This document shows, piece by piece, positions 1-6,612 of a stretch of DNA of 64,000 bases (position 1 is its first letter; every line of letters begins with the position of its first letter). A model generated the notes under the pieces. The model was given only the letters and a program-made list of their open reading frames with translations. It searched no databases and was not told the origin of the DNA. This DNA comes from a bacterium. GTDB lineage: Bacteria; Electryoneota; B3-LCP. The position numbers and the translations under genes were made by a program. Location: contig JAPKYS010000013.1 of assembly GCA_026394195.1 (NCBI GenBank), forward strand, positions 124,001-188,000, written 5' to 3'.

Positions 1-1
1 G

Positions 2-283
2 GGATACCGGCTTCCAGCAGTCGCTCATCTGATATTGGATTTCAGCTTCAACAAACAGAACCTCCAGGGCAATGACCCTGTGATGTTGTTACAGGAAACC
101 GGACGGATTTATAATCGCCTGTTTCAATTAGCTAATCGGTTAAACACCGCTCTGAATAGTTGGGAACAGCTCTTTGCTGCGAACACGGTGCTGAAGGAAT
201 CTTCCGAGGACGTGACACTTCACTCTTATTATCGAACAAACCAGGTTAATGATCAATCAGCTCAGGTCCTCGAAATTGGATAG
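2..283 (+). CDS. C-terminal fragment of an unidentified flagellar-locus protein
   Basis: The frame is open back to the window edge with no stop, so this is most likely the last ~93 residues of a gene that begins upstream; a TTG at 35 could be an internal start but has no ribosome binding site. The visible part is polar and probably helical (a stretch rich in Leu/Asn/Gln around LFQLANRLNTALNSW). No family is recognised. It ends 9 nt before the CgeB-like glycosyltransferase, so the two are probably co-transcribed. The position just upstream of flagellin suggests a flagellar or flagellin-modification role, but this is context only. Confidence 0.5.
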   Translation, partial: GYRLPAVAHLILDFSFNKQNLQGNDPVMLLQETGRIYNRLFQLANRLNTALNSWEQLFAANTVLKESSEDVTLHSYYRTNQVNDQSAQVLEIG

Positions 284-292
284 GTTGACGAG

Positions 293-1585
293 ATGTTGAT
301 CCAGGAAAGTGACAGTCCAGGTTCGGGACGCAAATACTGCCTGGCGGTGATTGACGCGGGCTACTTCCTCACGCGAGAACTGGTCAGGGCTTTATGCATG
401 GAAGGTCACCAGGTTGTGGTACTTCCTTTTAAGATGCCTCCAGATGCGTTTTTGCACGACCCCAAGATTTATTCAAGGTTTATGCAAACCGTCATTACGG
501 TCTGCGAAAAGCATAAACCCGATGCCCTGATAAGTATCAACCATCTGGCTTTCGATGCCGAAGGGCGGTTGACTGAATTGCTGGAATCATTGAATCTACC
601 GGGATTGATCTGGTACGTCGACAGCCCGCGATATATTTTTCTGAATCATCGCATCAATGTGTCCGATTGGATCGGTATCTTCCTCTGGGATCCGAGCTAC
701 TCTGAATGGTTGAATGGAATTGGATTCGAGCACATCGCGGAATTGCCCCTGGCGACCGACCCCGATATTTTTCAACCGAAGGCGGCGAATTCATCCGAAA
801 TACCGGGCCTCAATTCCCAATCATTGGCTTTTATCGGCGATTCGATGAGCTTTGCGGTCGATCGAGCAATCAAGAAACTGCCGCCGCATCTGAGCTCCCT
901 TCTTACCACCAATAGCCATGCTGAACCGACCGAACTTGTGCTGTGTTTCTGTAAAAAATTGATGGCAGCGCCCACGAATCAACGGTTGACCGGCTGGGAC
1001 ACGCTCAAGCCAATTTTATCAGAGTTGCCGGTTGCCCATACAACCTCAGTTATTGATGAAACCAACCTGTTGAATTTGGAATCAGCGCTGGTACTGCTGG
1101 CGACCAAGTTACAGCGAGCCCAGATTTTAAAGAAGGTGTCGATGGCAGAGTCCGTCGATCAACTGACCATCTTTGGAGACGATACCTGGCGACAAGTGCT
1201 TAATGGTTCGACGCAATTCTTTCCCGGGGTGGATTATTATACCGAACTCCCGCAGCTTTATAATCAAGCAGGCGCCGTTATTAATTTGACCAGTTTTCAG
1301 ATGCCCTACGGCTTAAATCAGCGCTGTTATGACGTGCCGGCTGCAGGAGGCTTTCTGCTGACGGATCACCAGGCAGCAATCGCGGATCAATTCGATCCTG
1401 ACCATGACGTCGTCTGTTTTGATGACGCTGAAGATTTGATCGATAAATGGACTTTCTATAAAAGTCATCCGGTTGAACGCCGGGTCCGTATTGAACGGAC
1501 GCGCAGCCGTGTGCTGGATCAACATACCTACCGGCATCGCGTGCGCAAAATGCTCGAATTAGCGCACGACTGGTTCTGGCGATAA
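293..1585 (+). CDS. CgeB-like glycosyltransferase, possible flagellin glycosylation enzyme
   Basis: A 430-residue soluble protein resembling the CgeB / glycosyl transferase family 1 type. The N-terminal half looks like a Rossmann-type domain (residues ~15-170, with a WYVDSPRYI segment near 105). The C-terminal part (~315-425) carries the family's QRCYDVPAAGGFLLTD block, followed by an acidic segment and a basic Arg-rich helix as in nucleotide-sugar-using family members. It lies four genes upstream of flagellin, and CgeB-like or Maf-like transferases at this position commonly glycosylate flagellin; the substrate here is inferred from context only. The start at 293 has only a weak ribosome binding site (gacgag). 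Family confidence is moderate. Confidence 0.65.
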   Translation: MLIQESDSPGSGRKYCLAVIDAGYFLTRELVRALCMEGHQVVVLPFKMPPDAFLHDPKIYSRFMQTVITVCEKHKPDALISINHLAFDAEGRLTELLESLNLPGLIWYVDSPRYIFLNHRINVSDWIGIFLWDPSYSEWLNGIGFEHIAELPLATDPDIFQPKAANSSEIPGLNSQSLAFIGDSMSFAVDRAIKKLPPHLSSLLTTNSHAEPTELVLCFCKKLMAAPTNQRLTGWDTLKPILSELPVAHTTSVIDETNLLNLESALVLLATKLQRAQILKKVSMAESVDQLTIFGDDTWRQVLNGSTQFFPGVDYYTELPQLYNQAGAVINLTSFQMPYGLNQRCYDVPAAGGFLLTDHQAAIADQFDPDHDVVCFDDAEDLIDKWTFYKSHPVERRVRIERTRSRVLDQHTYRHRVRKMLELAHDWFWR

Positions 1586-1621
1586 ACCAAACAGATAAAT
1601 AGCCAACCACAAGGAGGTAAA

Positions 1622-2314
1622 ATGCAGATTAGTGTGAACAATAGGGTCGAGGAGATCCCTACCGAAGGAATTCAATTCTTCGGACAGCTTATGGAACGGC
1701 TTTCGAAACAAGCACAAAACGAGGGTGGAACAGTCCTCGCGGTCAAATTAAACGGCAGTGACGTCACCGGCAGGGATCGCAGCCAACTGGACGAGCTGCC
1801 TCTTGGTGACGTTCAGCAATTGGAAATCAACACCGGCGATCCCAAAGTGTTGGCTCGAGCTACGCTGTACAGCGTGGCAGACTTCCTGGAGAAGTTGCTG
1901 ACAGAACTGCAGAGTACCGCGGAACTCTTCCGCCTCGGTAACAGCGAAAGATCCGCGCGCTCATTTCTGCGTTGTATCGACGGATTGCAGGTTTTCATGC
2001 ATACTCTGGAATCCTGCCGCAGGTTGTTGGGAATTAGTTTTGAACTGATCTTCATTCCCAGCGATGACACCGAGAACATTACCAGTGTCGCGGAAAATCG
2101 CCGCGCTTTATTTGGCATCCTCGACAGTATGATTGAAGCACAATCCGACCAGGACTGGGTCCTTCTGGCTGACATGATCGAATATGAACTGGTGCAGTCG
2201 TTGGAAGATTGGCGCGAGATTATTCCCGCAATCCTGGAAAAAACCAAACCCGATCATCCGACCCTGGAAGAATTTTCCCAGATGATAGAAGAACATCAAC
2301 AAGCTGTCTCGTGA
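1622..2314 (+). CDS. Uncharacterised flagellar-locus protein, 230 aa
   Basis: Not recognised. A strong ribosome binding site (aaggaggt at 1611-1618) fixes the start. Residues 1-75 look like a small mixed alpha/beta domain that ends in a run of hydrophobic strands (TVLAVKLNG, VQQLEIN). The rest, ~80-228, is predicted helical, acidic and cytoplasmic, with no signal peptide or membrane segment. It sits between the glycosyltransferase and a FliT/FlgN-like gene, 24 nt upstream of the latter, within the late flagellar cluster. A chaperone, regulator or filament-assembly accessory role is plausible from position only. Confidence 0.6.
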   Translation: MQISVNNRVEEIPTEGIQFFGQLMERLSKQAQNEGGTVLAVKLNGSDVTGRDRSQLDELPLGDVQQLEINTGDPKVLARATLYSVADFLEKLLTELQSTAELFRLGNSERSARSFLRCIDGLQVFMHTLESCRRLLGISFELIFIPSDDTENITSVAENRRALFGILDSMIEAQSDQDWVLLADMIEYELVQSLEDWREIIPAILEKTKPDHPTLEEFSQMIEEHQQAVS

Positions 2315-2338
2315 TGGAACCAGTGGAGTCGCATAAAT

Positions 2339-2752
2339 ATGTCAAAGCAATCCCAGGACTCAGACAAGATGCAAATCGCAGATTCCCTTCCGGATGCGCT
2401 GATCAAAGCGCTGGTCCAGAGCACTGATCTGATCAAAACGGATTTGACCCAGGGTAAACTGGAAGCGGCATCTCAAGAGCTGAAGAAGCGTGAAACGATT
2501 ATTATGGAATTGGACAGGTATCTTCAAAGCGTGAACCATGTCGGGATTGAAAGTGAAACAACCCAACGTTGCGGGTGGAAGGATACTTTAACTGACTTGA
2601 TGTCGCGAAATCAGGACACCATAAGAGAATTAAAAAAACACCTTGCGACCACCAAAGGCAAGGTGGATCTAATCAGGAAGGGGCGTAAAGCGCTTCGACT
2701 TTATCGGAAACCCAATTTAGGGCAACCGCACTATTTTAGTATTCGGGGTTAA
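2339..2752 (+). CDS. Small helical protein, FliT/FlgN-like flagellar chaperone candidate
   Basis: A 137-residue, highly charged, mainly helical protein without signal peptide. It has the general form of flagellar export chaperones: small, coiled-coil-prone (ALIKALVQSTDLIKTDL, ELKKRETIIMELDRYL), with a C-terminal tail of the type lysine/arginine-rich segment, KALRLYRKP, then an aromatic-ending short tail (HYFSIRG), which resembles tails of FlgN/FliT-type proteins. The family assignment rests on this and on position directly before flagellin; no diagnostic motif proves it. The start ATG at 2339 has a modest GGAG ribosome binding site about 10 nt upstream. Confidence 0.5.
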   Translation: MSKQSQDSDKMQIADSLPDALIKALVQSTDLIKTDLTQGKLEAASQELKKRETIIMELDRYLQSVNHVGIESETTQRCGWKDTLTDLMSRNQDTIRELKKHLATTKGKVDLIRKGRKALRLYRKPNLGQPHYFSIRG

Positions 2753-2800
2753 TCCGGCAATCTCATCCAGCCTCCGGGTTCCTGCCCGCTATCAAAGGCT

Positions 2801-2827
2801 CAAGGTTATAAATTCCTTTGCCGATAT
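2801..2827 (+). promoter_or_regulatory. Sigma-28 (FliA-type) promoter of flagellin
   Basis: CAAGGTTA at 2801-2808, an 11-nt spacer, then GCCGATAT at 2820-2827. The sigma-28 consensus is TAAAGTTT-N11-GCCGATAA, so the -10 matches 7 of 8 and the -35 about 5 of 8 at the correct spacing. The predicted start of transcription is near 2835, giving a leader of about 40 nt before the flagellin ATG at 2876. This is the canonical position for a filament-gene promoter, and a FlgM-like anti-sigma is encoded at 5999. Confidence 0.8.
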
Positions 2828-2875
2828 AGATAGCGCAGGGACAAACTCTAAAAACCTACCAAGGAGGCAAAAGAG

Positions 2876-3715
2876 ATGAGTACACGCATCAATCACAACA
2901 TTCTTGCCCTGACGGCACAACGGAATATCTGGAATAGCCAGAATTCGTTGGACACGGCTGTAAACCGGCTGTCGTCTGGATTAAGAATCAACAACTCATG
3001 GGATGATCCCGCAGGTCTGGCAATTTCGGAACGTTTCCGGGCGCAAATATCCTCGATGGATGAAGCGGAAAGAAACGCCAATGCCAACATCAACATGATG
3101 CAGACGGCGGAAGGCGCTCTCTCAGTGGTCGACGAAAAGTTAATCCGTATGAGAGCCCTGGCGGTTGAAGCATCGAACGGAGCGTTGACGGATACTGATC
3201 GTGCGGCGCTCAACGTTGAATTTCAGCAGTTGAACTCGGAAATCACGCGTATTGCCAACGTCACCAATTACAACGGCTTGACCCTTATTGACGGCTCCTA
3301 TTCGACCGGCACGACAGGAATCAAATTCCACATTGGCACCTACAATGTCCAGGGTGAAGACTACTATCATGTTAACTTTGGAAACATGACAGCATCCGCA
3401 CTCGGGTTGAGCGGCGTAGATCTGACCAATACCATGAATGCCCAGAATGCCATCGGCATCATCGATGGAGCCATCCAATCGAAGGACACCGAACGCACCA
3501 GAATCGGAGCTTTCGTCAGCCGTCTGCAGGGAACTCTGCAGCAACTCATGATCGCTCGTGAGAACGCGACCGCTTCCGAGTCGCAAATTCGCGACGCGGA
3601 CATCGCAGCTGAAATGTCCAGCTTCATTCGGGCGCAGATCCTGATGCAAACCGGCGTTTCCATGTTGGCGCAGGCGAACATGGTGCCCCAGATGGTTTCC
3701 CAGCTGGTTGGTTAA
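2876..3715 (+). CDS. fliC: Flagellin, filament subunit
   Basis: A short 279-residue flagellin. The N-terminal D0/D1 region (residues 1-~140) has the classic INHNILALTAQRN and SSGLRINNSWDDPAGLAISE segments, and the C-terminal D1/D0 region (~195-279) ends in ANMVPQMVSQLVG. The middle variable domain is only ~50 residues, so the filament surface is small. It is exported unfolded by the flagellar type III apparatus and assembled under the FliD cap. A strong ribosome binding site (aaggagg at 2861-2867) and a sigma-28 promoter precede it. Possible glycosylation by the upstream CgeB-like enzyme is inferred. Identity is secure; the symbol fliC versus hag is a naming choice. Confidence 0.97.
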   Translation: MSTRINHNILALTAQRNIWNSQNSLDTAVNRLSSGLRINNSWDDPAGLAISERFRAQISSMDEAERNANANINMMQTAEGALSVVDEKLIRMRALAVEASNGALTDTDRAALNVEFQQLNSEITRIANVTNYNGLTLIDGSYSTGTTGIKFHIGTYNVQGEDYYHVNFGNMTASALGLSGVDLTNTMNAQNAIGIIDGAIQSKDTERTRIGAFVSRLQGTLQQLMIARENATASESQIRDADIAAEMSSFIRAQILMQTGVSMLAQANMVPQMVSQLVG

Positions 3716-3780
3716 ACAACCTGAAAAATCTGTCACTTCGACTCATTCGGAAACGGACAGAAACTAACAACTTGACCATC

Positions 3781-3795
3781 AGGCTCCGTGGTTGC
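3781..3795 (+). promoter_or_regulatory. Weak sigma-54-like promoter match before fliD
   Basis: AGGCTCC-GTGG-TTGC has the invariant GG and GC dinucleotides ten nucleotides apart and a perfect TTGC, but only four of seven positions match in the -24 element (consensus TGGCACG). If used, transcription would start near 3807 and the fliD leader would include the hairpin at 3831-3864. Two sigma54 activators are encoded elsewhere in the window. A chance match cannot be excluded. Confidence 0.25.
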
Positions 3796-3830
3796 GCTTT
3801 CTTGAACTGTGAAAGACAATAGGATGAAAA

Positions 3831-3864
3831 GGGGATCCCTGCTCACTGGGTAGGGATTCCCCCC
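3831..3864 (+). other. Hairpin between flagellin and fliD
   Basis: GGGGATCCCT at 3831-3840 pairs with AGGGATTCCCC further on (about ten pairs with one bulged T and an 11-nt loop). There is no run of T after it, so it is not a standard intrinsic terminator. It sits ~20 nt upstream of the fliD ATG. It could protect the 3' end of flagellin mRNA or set the flagellin to FliD ratio; this is inference. Confidence 0.5.
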
Positions 3865-3884
3865 TGATAGGTTGAGAGGATCAA

Positions 3885-5516
3885 ATGGCAACATCATCAG
3901 TATCCGGATTAGCTTCAGGAATTGATTGGCAGTCGACGATAACGATGTTGATGCAGATTGCGCATCAACCGGTCGATTTGCTCGAACTGCGCAAAGAGAC
4001 CTACGATAACAAGCTCAGCGCCTGGTCGACCATCAGTTCCAAATTGTCAGAACTCAAATCCATGACTGAGTCCATGGACTCCCTGGGTGAAATGCTGACC
4101 AAGACGGCTACGTCCAGCGATACCACAGTCTTATCAGCAACAGCCAATTCCGGCGCTTCGACCGGCAGCTACTCCGTATTGGTGAATCAATTGGCTCAAG
4201 CAGCCAAGATCACTCACGATGACGGTTTCGCGGACCTGAACAGCACCGCTGTACAGACCAGCGGGACCGGGCATTTTGTTTACGTTTACGAAGGAGTCAG
4301 CCATTCAGTCGACGTTGCAGCGGGTACGACGCTGAATGAACTGGTAGCCTTGATTAATAACGATGTTAACAATCCCGGTATTGCGGCGACGGTATTGAAT
4401 GATGGTGGCGCCAGTAATGCTTATCACCTTGTTCTGACGGGTGAGACCGGCGCGGCGCACACCCTGACAATCGATACGACCGGCACCGATTTAAATAACT
4501 TTACGAATGCTTTCACACAAACTCAGAATCAACAGGACGCACAGATAAAGGTCGATGGATATCCGCCCGATCCTACGCAATGGATTACCAGTGCCACGAA
4601 TGCTGTAACCGGAGTTATAACCGGTGTGACGCTGAATTTGAAAAGCGCCGATCCTGCCAATACCATAACCGTTACCGTGGCGAATGATAACTCTGCTGTA
4701 AAGGCCAAAATCCAGAGTTTTGTGGATGCCTACAATTCAACGGTCGGTTTGATCAATTACAAGACCTCATACGATCCGGAGACGAAGGTTTCCGGGGATT
4801 TATTTGGTGACGCCTCGGCTATCGGAATAAAAGGCGAGCTACAGAGTATCATCGCTTCGACAATACCGGGACTATTGGATAATGCGCTTTACAACAGCCT
4901 TTCCGAAATCGGCGTCAAATCCGGTTCCGGAGGCCTGCTGAGCATCGACAGCGCCAAGCTGGATGATGCTCTTGAGGAGAATTTTGACGCAGTCGGAGAG
5001 ATTTTCGCTTTTTCGAGTTCCTCCAGCAGCAATAATCTATCCTACTTTACCAAAACCACCAGCACGCTTGGTGGTATCTACAATATTTCCGCGAGTTACG
5101 ACGCCGCCGGTAATCTACTGGATACGACGACCATCAACGGACATCCCGTAGAGATAGAAGGCGGCTATATCATTGGGAAAGATGGATATCCCGAAGCGGG
5201 TTTGCGGATCGCTTTCACCAATCCCGGCGGCGGTCCCGGTACCTTGAATGCTGAAGTTCGCCTGGCCACCGGTTCTGCTGTTGAGCTCTTTAATAAAATC
5301 GATTTCTTGATTGATCCCTATGATGGAACCGTGCACTACGCGCAACAGGGGATTGAGGATACCATCAGCAATATCGATGATCAGATCTCTTCGTGGGACG
5401 CGCGGTTAGCCATAACCGAAGAGCAGTACAAAAAAGAATTTACAGCGATGGAAACGCTGATAAGCCAGATGCAAAGTCAAGGAAATTATATATCGGCAAT
5501 GATGTCCCAGCTCTGA
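3885..5516 (+). CDS. fliD: Flagellar filament cap / hook-associated protein 2
   Basis: A 543-residue FliD. The N-terminal family segment is present (SSVSGLASGIDWQSTITML, residues 4-22) with the following coiled coil, then variable Thr/Ser/Gly/Asn-rich filament-cap domains (~80-430), and the C-terminal FliD_C helices (~480-543, ending NYISAMMSQL). It forms the pentameric or hexameric cap that inserts flagellin at the filament tip. The start follows a GAGAGGA ribosome binding site at 3874-3880. The next gene is fliS, 28 nt downstream, the usual fliD-fliS pairing. Length is within the family range. Confidence 0.95.
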   Translation: MATSSVSGLASGIDWQSTITMLMQIAHQPVDLLELRKETYDNKLSAWSTISSKLSELKSMTESMDSLGEMLTKTATSSDTTVLSATANSGASTGSYSVLVNQLAQAAKITHDDGFADLNSTAVQTSGTGHFVYVYEGVSHSVDVAAGTTLNELVALINNDVNNPGIAATVLNDGGASNAYHLVLTGETGAAHTLTIDTTGTDLNNFTNAFTQTQNQQDAQIKVDGYPPDPTQWITSATNAVTGVITGVTLNLKSADPANTITVTVANDNSAVKAKIQSFVDAYNSTVGLINYKTSYDPETKVSGDLFGDASAIGIKGELQSIIASTIPGLLDNALYNSLSEIGVKSGSGGLLSIDSAKLDDALEENFDAVGEIFAFSSSSSSNNLSYFTKTTSTLGGIYNISASYDAAGNLLDTTTINGHPVEIEGGYIIGKDGYPEAGLRIAFTNPGGGPGTLNAEVRLATGSAVELFNKIDFLIDPYDGTVHYAQQGIEDTISNIDDQISSWDARLAITEEQYKKEFTAMETLISQMQSQGNYISAMMSQL

Positions 5517-5544
5517 TCCGATGAATGAGAAAGGCGGGTGTGCG

Positions 5545-5937
5545 ATGAGTCATTATAATCCTTATCTGACCTATAACCAGATTCAGGTGGAGACTTCCGA
5601 TCAGAAGAAGCTCATCCTTATGGTCTACGATGCCGCGACCCGGTTCTGCCGCGAAGCTCGCCAGGCGATTACGTCCGGCAACGTGCAGAGTAAAGGCGCT
5701 GCCATCCAGAAAGCCTATGATGCCATCTCAGAGTTGCGCAAGTCATTGAACATGCAACAGGGAAAGGACGTTGCCCAGAGTCTGAACAAGTTGTACGCCT
5801 TCCTGGGTCATCAATTGACCCTGGCGAACCTGAACAACGATACGGAAGTGTTGGACAGCGTCATCACGGTGCTATCCGATCTGCGGACCACCTGGGTTCA
5901 GGTGTTCGAAAAAGAAGCCGCCGCAGTGGCTGATTAA
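5545..5937 (+). CDS. fliS: Flagellin export chaperone
   Basis: A 130-residue FliS, small and all-helical, with the family N-terminus NPYLTYNQIQVETSDQKKLI and a C-terminal helix carrying the LRTTWVQVFEKE segment. It binds the flagellin C-terminus in the cytoplasm and prevents early polymerisation. An upstream ATG at 5521 is in frame, but the ATG at 5545 is better: AAAGGCGGG lies at proper distance and the protein then begins with the family-typical SHYNPYLTY. It lies directly after fliD. Confidence 0.93.
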   Translation: MSHYNPYLTYNQIQVETSDQKKLILMVYDAATRFCREARQAITSGNVQSKGAAIQKAYDAISELRKSLNMQQGKDVAQSLNKLYAFLGHQLTLANLNNDTEVLDSVITVLSDLRTTWVQVFEKEAAAVAD

Positions 5938-5959
5938 TCACTTGTAAATCGGGATAATT

Positions 5960-5979
5960 TATCGTATATTAATACGATA
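5960..5979. repeat. AT-rich palindrome before the FlgM-like gene
   Basis: TATCGTAT at 5960-5967 and ATACGATA at 5972-5979 form a perfect 8-bp inverted repeat around ATTA. It lies 20 nt before the ATG at 5999. It could be an operator or overlap a promoter; the sequence alone does not decide. Confidence 0.5.
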
Positions 5980-5998
5980 CCCTTGAATTGGTAAGACC

Positions 5999-6445
5999 AT
6001 GAATAACATCAAAGAAATCACGCCGGATCCTGCCATTGGAACGGTGGGACGCGGGCAGCTGAGCGGTGCCAAAGGCACAGCTGAAAACGAACGCAAACCG
6101 GCTGCGGCAGAAGAGATCCAGCAGGATCAACTCCAGGTGGACGATAAAAGACGTGACGAAACCCGTCTGGTTGAAAACGCCAAGTTGATGTTGGGCGAGC
6201 TGCCTGAGGTTCGGACTGACAAGGTTGAGTTGGCTCGCCAGCGTATGCAGGAAGGGTACTATGACCGCCCCGAGGTCTTGCAGGCAGCCGCAGAAAAAAT
6301 TGCGAAGCAGGAAATCGGTGGGGAAAGCGATCAGATCAATCCGCAAAACGTTCAGCGCGCCCGTCAACGCATCGTCAGCGGATACTATGATCAACAGCAG
6401 GTGCTCGATCAAACCGCTGAAAAAATCGTCAAGGGTAACCGTTAA
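5999..6445 (+). CDS. FlgM-like anti-sigma-28 protein with two tandem FlgM-type motifs
   Basis: A 148-residue, charged, probably mostly disordered cytoplasmic protein. Residues 75-103 and 117-145 are two copies of one motif (16 of 29 identical positions), each of the form V-x2-ARQR-x3-GYYD-x3-VL-x3-AEKI-x-K. This fits the C-terminal sigma-28-binding region of FlgM (pattern xxAI.sG.Y......iA.ki), normally present once. The family's short N-terminal export-type region is replaced by ~70 low-complexity residues. It follows fliS by 61 nt and precedes a terminator. With the sigma-28 promoter at 2801 this supports a flagellar checkpoint role. The assignment is by motif, so moderately firm. Confidence 0.7.
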   Translation: MNNIKEITPDPAIGTVGRGQLSGAKGTAENERKPAAAEEIQQDQLQVDDKRRDETRLVENAKLMLGELPEVRTDKVELARQRMQEGYYDRPEVLQAAAEKIAKQEIGGESDQINPQNVQRARQRIVSGYYDQQQVLDQTAEKIVKGNR

Positions 6446-6475
6446 TCCGCACACACCTTCGGGCTATAGATGATG

Positions 6476-6502
6476 AAAAGGCGCCGTTGAAGCGCCTTTT
6501 TT
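6476..6502 (+). terminator. Intrinsic terminator of the flagellar block
   Basis: AAAAGGCGC at 6476-6484 pairs perfectly with GCGCCTTTT at 6492-6500 around a 7-nt loop and runs into a T tract. It closes the flagellar gene cluster before mutS. Confidence 0.88.
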
Positions 6503-6537
6503 CACTCCTCCCCAACAACCATCTGAATGCTTTTATC

Positions 6538-6566
6538 TTGCGATAAAAGTGATAAGTTCTTATATT
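6538..6566 (+). promoter_or_regulatory. Putative sigma-70 promoter of mutS
   Basis: TTGCGA at 6538-6543, a 17-nt spacer, and TATATT at 6561-6566. A perfect 8-bp inverted repeat (CTTTTATC 6530-6537 / GATAAAAG 6542-6549) straddles the -35 element, so a repressor could block it. The leader to the mutS ATG would be about 40 nt. Confidence 0.55.
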
Positions 6567-6612
6567 GTAAAGTTATCGCTTAGACTCATCTGATTTCAAG
6601 CATTCCGTCCTC

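Noticed and set aside
1281..1610. A 109-codon minus-strand frame opposite the glycosyltransferase gene
   Set aside because: Antisense shadow; Arg/Asp-rich with no homology pattern.
3140..3736. A 198-codon minus-strand open frame opposite flagellin
   Set aside because: It lies wholly antisense to a secure flagellin gene, has no ribosome binding site or recognisable domain, and reflects codon bias of the coding strand.
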